Assembly (NCBI GenBank): GCA_025642075.2
Contig: JAODUO010000650.1
Span: 186,783 to 250,782 of the forward strand
Origin: Ridgeia piscesae
Taxonomy: Eukaryota > Annelida > Polychaeta > Sabellida > Siboglinidae
Length of the DNA: 64,000 bases
Direction: 5' to 3'
Shown: positions 55,066 to 64,000 of the stretch, piece after piece
How the letters are laid out: every line of letters starts with the position of its first letter
Numbering within the stretch: position 1 is the first letter of the stretch
Notes under the pieces: generated by a model
Databases searched by the model: none
The model's input: the letters and a program-made list of their open reading frames with translations, nothing else
Told to the model about the DNA's origin: nothing
Program-made: the position numbers and the translations under genes

Positions 55066-58000
55066 GTCCCTTTGTGTATGTCACACGGCTGTTCACTGCG
55101 CATGCTGCATGTCGCATGACGACGCATCGGACTGTAACCCTTGACCTATTGCGGTTGACATGTCAGGTTCCTGATCCTGTCACATCACCCAGTGGGCACT
55201 TGGGAGCAGTTTTATGAGACATTCATACCTTACATTTGGGACAGCTAGGCCTACATGCATTTCCGTGAATAATCTTAGATATATTACTGGTGTTGTGAAT
55301 GCCATATTGAAATGTAAAACTAGATGTAATCATTTACACATAAGGAGATTTCTAAGAAGGTTTGCATGGGGTGAATCTTTTCTGAAACCAACTCTGGGTT
55401 GTATTTAGGCTAATCTGCAGACCGGAAGAGGTTCTGATATACCTGATGTGTAAACACAATAATTATAGGACTTTGCAGTAAAGTGTTTTCAAAGCTCCTT
55501 AATTAAAAAACCCATGTCAGATTTCATACCCTGGTGCTATATGTTGAAATGCAATTAATTGTATATCAGCAGTTTGATACTGCTAGTATTTATGAAGTGC
55601 CAATTTCGTGACGGGGAGTGAATGTTAGTAAGGTCGAGCTCACAAGACTACATTTTTTATATGAGATATTGTTTCTATGTTTTTTGGTCATAACATCTAA
55701 AAGTGAGAAATTATTTCACCAAATGTTGCTCCCTCAATCATGCGTAACGCTATCATGATATCCATGTTGCTCATTTGTGTCTTTTTTGTCTCAAAAGTTG
55801 TCAGTAAAACAATGTTTTTAATTGTTTTTGTAAACTTGAAGAAAGTCTATGAGCTTGATATCTGACTGAGACCAACCCTCGGGTAATCAAGCACTTCATT
55901 TAGAAGAGAGTTTTGATTTGCGATGTATTATTCTTTTGGTGTGATGCAACTTTGATTTTGCCACAAATTGCACTGCTTCAGTCACTGGTCACCAGGTGTC
56001 ACTAGTGTATGCTGTAACAGGTTCCATTTTAGGCAGGAATGGGTGTGGTGTATGGTTCATTTCATCAAAGGTTGCGCAGTGTTCGTCCTAGTTGTCCACG
56101 TAGCTGGTGTAGTTTACATAGAGTCATGCCCATTAACAAGGGTGTATTTTTATCAGTCTTATCATGTTTTATCTTTGTAATTATGCAATAATGTATACAG
56201 GGTTCTAGACAGCCAGTGCTCTCTGTATTTAGCGGAGTGGAGACGATTGCACATAGAGGAATAACATACGTGTTTATGCATATATGTTTGCGCATGCTGC
56301 TGTTTGGTTTCACAGAACTAGGGAAGCGTAAAGGTTAACGACCGTAGCTCCACAAGACAGTTGTAGGCATAAGTAATGAGTGATGCTTTTTAGAGAGAAC
56401 TGCCACATTGCATGTCAACTTCTGTATTTGGTGATGGTCACTGCCGTTCGTTTACGTTCATGCTTTGGCCAGATGGTTTCTTTCTGCGCATAGTGTTCTT
56501 CAGTTGGCGTTTGCCTGCACTGTTGACAACAGACAGTACGTGTTTGGGCTTACAACATTTGCCACTCTATGTGTGGCATGACTGTTCTGCACATGAACCA
56601 TGTATCATGTATCGACACTCTCCTCAATATGGCTGCTTTCATTGCATGCGGCTGACAGAGGACACAGGTAAGGGTGTCGAACTAACGGACACAACTGCCA
56701 ACACAAACTGCTCAAACAACCAGAAGGGGGCATCTGCTGACTGGGTGTAGACCGCCGCGAGATGCCACGCAGGACGCAATGATCAACCAATCACGGGCTG
56801 CCATTTGTTGGATTCCTGACCACAAACGTGACAGCATTTGAGGGCATTTGAACAGTGGGTCGGCTGGTTTTGGTACCGAAATCTGCAGGTTTTATGATGA
56901 TTGGAACAACTGTTATTCAGTTTGTGCATATTTACTTATGCAGAAAGCGACACATTCATGTAGAATGTAGAGATTATTTAATTTAGAATGTTGTATTCAT
57001 TAGATTTGAAATCACTCAATGTATGGTGACATTATATTAGCAGGCGGCGTAGCTGCTGAGTTCATCGGGTACATGGTGTTAATCTTACTCATTCTTTTGT
57101 TATAGTCACACCTACTAGTTTGATGACAACAATTGTCATCATTTAATGTAGAAATCTTGGCTACGTGAAAGATTAATCATAAGGTCACCAGTTTTGTGAC
57201 ATTTACCATATTCTGAGAACTTCATAAGGGATTAGATAGATAAGTATTAGATATTTTATAAATGCTTACTTCTGTGTACAGTGTGGGGAGGGCCACATTG
57301 TAAAATGTGTCAAACGTGTGTCACTGAATGCCAATTGTGTCGGCGTTCGCATTGTACATCATCACATAAGTCTGTGTTGACATAATATGTGGTTTTGAGT
57401 ATATGTATCTATATATAGTTGGAATTGTTTTGTCTAAATTTAATCATGAATGGCATAATCACAGTCTTTGGGACATTGATCGATTTTGTTTCAAGGGTAA
57501 TGAATCTTTGGTTTGTGTGTTAAGTTGTCATAGTTACATCGCAACTGCAGCCATAGAAACAACTTTGACTTGGAAACATGTCGTTTTTGTAAATGTGAAA
57601 TGTTCAGTTTTCAGTGCAAACCATATATTCGTAGATAGATACTTTTTATCACTGTTGATTTCTAGTGGCTCCAGTGGTGAAACGTCACATGCTATACATA
57701 ATCTATTGATGAATGTTGCATATAGGAGGATTGCAGAATAATGAAGCTGGGCAGTATTTGAACTATCATGTACAAGTAAGGTTTGTGACAGTTTTATATG
57801 GGTACATCTGGACAGTACGCTGGTCACACAGCTGCCAAGGCATTGTTGTTGAAGACATGAACAAATGAGACTAGACAATGCGATACATGGGAGATTAACA
57901 TTATGACAATTAGGTGTAAAATATTGTAGTATTAGTCATAGTATCTATATATTCGGGGCAGGTGACACTGGCGATATACATAATTTATTATATGAAATTC

Positions 58001-58250
58001 ATATACGTACTAGTTTTGTATACAGGCACACATAGTACATTTGTTGCACATATTTTATATAGATAATTTGGAGAATGCTGTATGTAGAGAGTAAGTTCTG
58101 ACTACCCAAGCCGAGCTGTTGCTCAATTTCATTGACTCGCCATGTGTAAAAGTAGAAATATGCACTCTCGGCCAGCTAAACAGGTAGTTGTGGCAGAGTT
58201 ATTGTCTATCTGGAACTGCTACCAGGCACACAGCAAATAAAACGTGGTCA
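55066..58250 (+). other. Probable 3' untranslated region and downstream flank
   Basis: No further coding exon is recognisable after the stop. An AATAAA at 58236-58241 is the first canonical polyadenylation signal I noticed downstream, which would give a 3' UTR of about 3.2 kb. An ATTAAA near 55502 could end it much earlier. Neither is supported by anything but sequence. Confidence 0.3.
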
Positions 58251-59689
58251 TATCAGAGTCGCCATCTACATGCAATTGCGTATAGAACTGAAGATGGAAC
58301 GTCTGGCATGTGTGAAAAACAGGATTGCGTTTGATACCCAGAATGAAAATCCTGCCCAGTGTTTGTCTGTGTGGCAAGTGAGTGGATATAGAAAACATGG
58401 TCGTGGTTATTTTCTAATGGATGTGCACACCTTTTAAGGATGTTTTAAAGGATGTTAAACACATACAATGGACTGAGAACTGCTTGCTGAAAATGATAAG
58501 GTGAACAGTCATACTGTCAGCTGCATTGCATGCAATGGTGACCGAGGATACATGTGAATAGATTGGTTGGAAGGGAAACATTTGCACAGGTGGGCAGCCA
58601 TCTTTATTCATGCCAAGTTGTGTTGCGACCCTAGTTGGCGGTTGAGTACTTAGCCATGTACATGTTTCAGTATTTGTACTTGTTTTTAATGAAAAGTACT
58701 TTCTCAGTTGTACAGGCTAACATATAAAGTACAGTTCCGATGCATTTCAACTGCATAATGAGTATTTATAATATAACATAGTACCACGCTATATGGTATG
58801 ATGCGCAACACTAAATGCTCTTGCTGATAATATTTACAATTTATATATATTTTTTAAATGTTCAATTATTGGTACCTGAATCATACTGAAGTTGTTCTTC
58901 ATGACTGAAACGTAGTTGAACCTCACCTGACAGTTGGAATTGTACATAATACGTTTATGTTTGAAGTACTTGAGACTAATACACATGTACTTGGTCTGAT
59001 GTACTTAACCATCAATCCTGGTGCGAGACACAAACGGCGTGGTGGTTGCTGTAGATGGTAGCGCTGGCGTAGTCGTGTAGAGTCCTACTATTTACACTGT
59101 AATGTCGCACCGACGAACAGGGCCTGATGACAAACCGCACTGGCTGGTGACGGGTAACGCCATGACATTCCAACGGAGCGTGCGCGTTCCCGCTTGGCCC
59201 AGTCCGCCAGGTGTCGTCGTTTTCGTCACTGTAGATATCGACGTACGGTTGTCTCAGTTGTGTGTACGAGTCATGCTTCAATAAAACGTTTAGACAGTAT
59301 CGTCTTCGTTGTGGCATTTGTTCGTATTAGCGTAAGTTTACATGTGATGTTTCATATTCCTTCACACCAACATCCATATAAACGTCGTCGGATGTTATAA
59401 AAGTGATGGTATTGTTATATCTGTCAAAGTGATACTAAGTACAAGTCGACGCATTTGGCCGATATACGCGTGCACAAGCTATGATTATGTCAGGTGACGC
59501 TGATTAGTTCCAGTAGCATCTATTGTTGAATATTATTCAGAGTTGCTAGGAATTAACAAGCCCAGTAAAATGTTCGATGTTGCGCTAATGATTACTGGTT
59601 GCATCGGGTACTAAAATTGGAGATCATCTGACAGGGAATGCCAGGGTGATGGAATTAAGAAGCAACACATCCATACATGAAGAATGCCG
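58251..59689. other. Downstream flank, no gene seen
   Basis: 59010-59320 is CpG-richer, with overlapping frames of 60-101 codons on both strands but no recognisable protein. The rest is AT-rich. Confidence 0.45.
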
Positions 59690-61035
59690 CACCAATTAAC
59701 ATATATTGAGGATTTGCTCATTATAATTATAAGAGTTAGGCATAGAACCCACATCGGAAAAGCTCAACAGAGCTATTGTCTCACTGGTGAAAAAGCTTCT
59801 GGAAATGATGCTATTCCACCTGAAATAGACGGGATGGTGCAGTTCCGCAAGACATGCGCAACGGGAATATAATAACTACAAAAACAAAGGTGATCCTAGT
59901 GATTGCGATAGGTACGGGTGAAAGGTCTTCGCATGTGCAACCCTGGCTGCGTGCATCTATACAGAGTCTCAGTGTAGCTCTAGTAGCATAAGACCTATGA
60001 TAGACATGGTTTCTCTATTCGACAGCAGCAAGAGAAATGTCGTACATTGCTATACATTAGCTTCGTCCACCTCACAGAGGCTTTTGACCTAGTAATCAGA
60101 AGTGGTATGTTTAAACTGCTGAAACAATTACTCGCTTCTAAAACTATTAAGCGTGATAACATCCCTACAGGCATGCGTTTTGTCTTCAACGCCGATATAT
60201 TCTTATCGATGATGTTAATTATCAGATGGCTTTAATTCATCCAATGAGAATGTCTACTTAGAAATTAAATTTAACAAGATTACCACCAAGAAATGTTATT
60301 CCAGATGGCAGATGGACAAGGAAGCTCTTTGATCTATCGAGAATCCAACCAATTTATCTTCTGATATATATGTTGATTTTATTTTCAACATAGTAACTGT
60401 ACTAGCACCCGTAGCACCCACACAATCAGCAAATAATCTGTTCTATGTATTTACTGTCCTCACTGTGAAAATAAAAACTTTGCTGTATGTAATTTATAAT
60501 GGTCCTTGGCTAAGGTAACTTCATATTATCTTAGCCTTCTCTCTTCCTCAACTGAGAAAAAAGCATTTCTATTAATATGTTCATAACCATTCGATATTTT
60601 AAAAGCTTGATCTGATTTCTCAATCTCCTGGTCTGGTCTTGTTAAACGACACGTATTACATAACTATTATCACTCATTTTCTGTGTTGTTTCGGTTGCTC
60701 TCCTTTGTACTCTTTCTAGTATGTCTGTCATTCTAGCGGTATGGCATCCATGCTTGTATATGGATGTCATAACTATTGTCTAGTACAGCGGTAACTTATA
60801 TGCTCACCGCAAAAGCTGCAGCTGTCATGTCCAACTTGAACAAGAAAGTGTGGAGCAACACAAATAAAAAAACTACCAAACTGTGTTTACCAAGCATTAT
60901 GTCCTCAGCACGCTGTGTATGAGGCACAGCTGTCCATGTCTTACACTACAGCAATGAGGCATGGACAATCCATATAAGAATAGATAAGAGATTGCATAGT
61001 GTCCATCTTCGTTGTCTTACAGAGCATGGTCGCAA
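59690..61035 (+). mobile_element. Decayed non-LTR retrotransposon (reverse-transcriptase remnants)
   Basis: Three ordered pieces of one reverse-transcriptase ORF are visible. At about 59786-59829 GEKASGNDAIPPEI matches the GKAPGxDGIPxE motif. At about 60010-60130 RQQQEKC then LYISFVHLTEAFDLVIRSGM matches the RQLQEKC...LYxxFVDLTKAFDxVxR catalytic-domain entry. At about 60790-61030 KAAAVMSNLNKKVWSN, then TTKLCVYQAL, and after a frameshift SNEAWTIHIRIDKRLHSVHL, matches the C-terminal YGSExWTxY...RLxxFHLRCL region. Frameshifts and missing catalytic segments show it is dead. Confidence 0.8.
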
Positions 61036-61132
61036 ACACAGATATTTGGGCATTTGTTTTTGGCTTGTGATTAAAGATTGCAGTTTTCGACTAGCGATCG
61101 GCTGAAGAGGGGAAGATTCTTCATCCAATCCG

Positions 61133-61253
61133 GACCATTGGCCAAATTAGCCGGGTGGCCGCTGGTTAGAGGTAGTTTGTATTAGAAAACATAGCGTTTT
61201 CTAATACAAACTACCCCTCACCAGCGGCCACCGGGCTAATTTGGCCAATGGTC
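61133..61253. repeat. Near-perfect inverted repeat (58-bp arms, 5-bp loop)
   Basis: Arms at 61133-61190 and 61196-61253 differ at only three positions, with ATAGC between them. The outer ends are GACCATTGGCC and GGCCAATGGTC. The structure resembles a foldback or MITE-like palindrome, but I see no clear target-site duplication and no transposase. It lies about 100 bases after the decayed LINE. Confidence 0.9.
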
Positions 61254-62261
61254 AGGAAATGAAAATGTGGCCGTAAAATCGGCGTGTCCGATGACGAGGG
61301 GCCGAATAAGAAGGGGACTACTATATACGCGTCAAGTTGCAGAGTATATAAAGTATCTGAGAAGTTCAATATGTACACATCGCGCTGTGTATTCATGTAT
61401 AATAATACACATGATTATATCAGCGTTCGGCGTGTTTGTAAACACGTTCCGGTTGCCCGGTGATATTCCCTGGATCAGCACTTCGAGGTGTGAATAGATG
61501 CGGTCGAAACAAGAGACAAGTTGCTGGCGCTCCGGTACATGTTGCGTAATTTTGTACCAGGCGACGGTCGTGGGGCGTGGCAGAGACTGGCTGTCCACGC
61601 ACGTGTGACTGTCCATCGGACGATCATAGGATGTGCTGATAATATTGCGCCGAGCAGGTCAATCGATCTCCAAAGAAGCGCATTTAACATGTTCTAAACG
61701 GATACTGTTCTAAGTAATGGTTTAATTTGAAAGAACTGATGTTGCTAATAACATGAATTACATTGAAAGTCGTCAAAATGGCATCGATTGATAGCTTGTC
61801 ACTCCCACTGGATTACCGGACGTAAACTAGCGCCATGACATTTAAGGTGGGTACACTGCTAAGAAAGTCCATTTGGCTCTATACTCTTTAACTAATTGTA
61901 GAAGTTGTTTGATAAATAGATTTAGTTCTAATATTTATAATATTAAGACCTCCGTCCGCATATGTGTTTAATAGTGATTCTCTTTTCAAAGCTTCGGGTT
62001 CACTGTTCCAAAGAAATGGAAATTCCAATTTCTTCAATTTTTTCCACCTTGCTTGGTATTGAAGTAAGAATCCCTATGTATCAAAAGGAACTGCACATCA
62101 TAGATTGCAGAGTGACACTTGCCCCCTAAACGATAATTCCTTCCTACTATATAAGTTCACACATTTTTAGAAATAATTTTCCCGAAGTCTTTTTATCGGC
62201 GTCTGTCGTACCTATATACACGCCGTATTTTATTTGGATATCACTAGTTCATTTTAGACCA
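61254..62261. other. Flank right of the hairpin; CpG-richer block, no gene recognised
   Basis: 61260-61690 has overlapping open frames, the longest 94 codons on the minus strand (61332-61616), and a TATATAAAG-like element on the + strand at about 61344. I recognise no family. Confidence 0.4.
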
Positions 62262-62385
62262 GCAGGTTCAACTGAGAGGACACGGGTTCGAATCCTGTGC
62301 TGCGGTGATAAACTTTGGGCAAGTTTTTCACTCTACATTGCTCCAGTTCACTCAGCTGTATAAATGAGTACCTGTCTATGCATGT
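62262..62385 (+). mobile_element. SINE type A, 5' part
   Basis: A perfect B box, GGTTCGAATCC, lies at about 62287, followed by TTGGGCAAGTTTTTCAC, TCTACATTGCTCCAGTTCAC, TCAGCTGTATAAATGAGTAC and CTGTCTATGC. The 3' half is missing. This copy gives the clearest match to the 61-bp satellite unit. Confidence 0.75.
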
Positions 62386-63094
62386 GTTATGGTAATGCAA
62401 TGTTTAAAATGCAGTCAGGCAAGCTTGATAAAGATCTCACAAACTGTAAGGGAGTCATCAAACCAAATTTCACATACACATATGTAATTATTAACCACAC
62501 ATGAAGCATTGCTATAGGTACTGATTTGATACATGTAACATAATATCTTTGTAAACATTGTAAGAAAAACTTGATCATTTCATTACAAATTTCATGTTTG
62601 CAGAATCATTGATTTTATAGTCAGAGAAAAACGTTTGCAAAGTAATTCATGACATACTTTGTTGTATCCTGACCAAACATTCACAGAGTCAAAAAGTCAA
62701 GGTTTGTAAGTAAACTGATGAGATATTTTGTTGTTGTCCACGTGTCTCCACTCAGTCAGTCTTTTTGTTTCCTCTTTCTGTCCTAGTACTGCACTACTGG
62801 TCTAATGCCAGAATCTTTCACCTTGGATACATCGAACCATTCCAATAGCCTAATCGGCGTTACTGTTCTTTTAAGCATCAGTTTGATGTGTGCGACCAAC
62901 AAGGTGGTGATTGCTGCCAACATCCGCTCCTCTTCTAAAACGTACATCTTGTAAGGATTGTCGCCACTTGCCAGTGATGCGAAGGTGGTCAATTTGTTTC
63001 TTTTCTCTTTGGTTAGGTGAGATCGAAGTAAGTTTGTGTATTTCTTTGTATGCAAATAGGATGACAAAGTTGTTAATACCACAGATTTCTATCA

Positions 63095-63540
63095 GTCGAG
63101 TATGGCACAATGTAAGTACAGCATGTGACAGTAGCATATGACACAATGTAAGTACAGCATGAGAGAGTAGAGTAAGGCACAGTGTAAGCGTGGCACGTGA
63201 CAGTAGAGTACGGCGTAATGTAAGTACATCATGTGACAGTAGAGTATAGCACAATGTAAGTTCGCCATATAACAGTAGAGTATGGCACAATGTAATTATA
63301 CCTTGTGACCGTAGAGTATGGCACTATGTAAGTATGGCATATGACATTCGAGTACGACACAGTGTAAGTACAGCATGAGTCAGTCGGATACGGCATAATG
63401 TCATTATTCATGTGATAATAACGTGAAATGAGTATGGTCCAGTGTGAGTACACCATGTGACAGTAATGAGACAGTAGAATATGGGAAAATGTGACTATGT
63501 CATGTGATGATAGAGAGTGCAGCACAGTACAAGTTCATTA
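63095..63540 (+). repeat. Diverged 36-bp minisatellite, about 12 units
   Basis: Core GTAGAGTATGGCACAATG then TAAGTACAGCATGTGACA, with 10-30% divergence between units. Older than the other arrays. The minus-strand open frames here follow from the repeat. Confidence 0.85.
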
Positions 63541-64000
63541 TGTGATGACAACTTATTCTGTTATTACTTGTTATATGACTTTTCTTGTATGCAACATACA
63601 TGTCTGACCTGAGTGTTGTTGTATATAATCGACATGTTTGTCCGATATCTATATAGTTGTATGTAATAGACAGCTCCATACTAAGTTAGCATTGTTGTAC
63701 ATAACAGATAGGTGTGATGAAAGTGAGTGTTGCTGTGTTCAGAGATGGCAGTGCCAAAGCTGAGGTGATTGGCACAGGGGGTGTAGAATAGGAGAATTCT
63801 CATTACTTCTTCAGCTTTTTTACACGGATAAACAATGTTTCTATTAAATTATATTGAGTGTTTATTTGCTTTATATGTTGTATTCATGTGTTGTTATGGT
63901 ATGTGCGACAAATTTGTATACGAGCTATCTGATACAGATTGATACTGATTCTTACAGAATTATATGTCAAAAATACAGATTGCATCCCCAAAATTGCAGG
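63541..64000. other. AT-rich end of window, nothing recognised
   Basis: No repeat, RNA or exon visible. Confidence 0.5.

Noticed and set aside
59012..59317. 101-codon minus-strand frame as a gene
   Set aside because: No recognised family, overlaps equally open + strand frames, and has no splice or promoter support.
59690..61035. Active retrotransposon
   Set aside because: Only disjointed reverse-transcriptase motifs remain, separated by stops and frameshifts, and the catalytic core motif is not found.
62262..62300. Possible tRNA gene with a perfect B box
   Set aside because: The head is incomplete and runs into the type A SINE body shared with other copies.

Overview
This is a 64-kb piece of animal nuclear DNA, not bacterial or viral. 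It contains one recognisable cellular protein gene, an SLC1-family glutamate/aspartate transporter of the EAAT2 (SLC1A2) type on the + strand. The gene is split into about ten coding exons between 22648 and 55065. The other indicators are spliceosomal introns with GT...AG borders, tRNA-derived SINEs, 5'-truncated non-LTR retrotransposons and abundant micro- and minisatellites. The SINE style and transporter sequence suggest a marine invertebrate, probably a lophotrochozoan such as a mollusc. That placement is inference and was not tested.

Layout. 1-22.2 kb appears intergenic: a 37-bp satellite (101-2269), AT-rich sequence with SINE pieces, two AT microsatellites, a CA tract, a 27-28-bp minisatellite near 12.5 kb, a 42-bp satellite (15351-16979), a perfect CTCF-type motif (17318-17332) and a TG/GGGT tract near 18.6 kb. 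22.2-22.7 kb holds a possible promoter, leader and first coding exon. Intron 1 (22693-33630) carries 26-bp, 21-bp and 15-bp satellites and LINE/SINE debris. Intron 2 (33727-40742) is almost entirely a 34-bp satellite that runs into the acceptor of the next exon. Intron 3 holds about 590 bp of (TG)n and an 85-bp repeat. Later introns contain LINE 3' ends, a 22-bp satellite and a 61-bp satellite. The last exon ends at 55065. From there to 64 kb there is probable 3' UTR, a decayed LINE (59.7-61.0 kb), a 58-bp-arm hairpin (61133-61253) and a diverged 36-bp minisatellite.

The spliced transporter would be about 545 residues, normal for the family. It keeps both transport hairpins, the sodium-site residues that can be read, and the arginine diagnostic of acidic substrates. 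One exon (50736 to about 50928) is correct for 29 codons and then garbled across the most conserved TM7 segment, more likely a consensus error than a real lesion.

The unusual theme is satellite DNA: about ten unrelated tandem arrays make up roughly 29% of the window. Several carry splice-signal-like sequence in every unit. The 34-bp intron-2 array is the clearest case, because its last unit is itself the branch point and pyrimidine tract of the exon acceptor. Two other arrays (42-bp and 61-bp) have flanks showing that they grew out of SINE copies. The long open frames in these arrays are by-products of stop-free repeat units and are not annotated as proteins.
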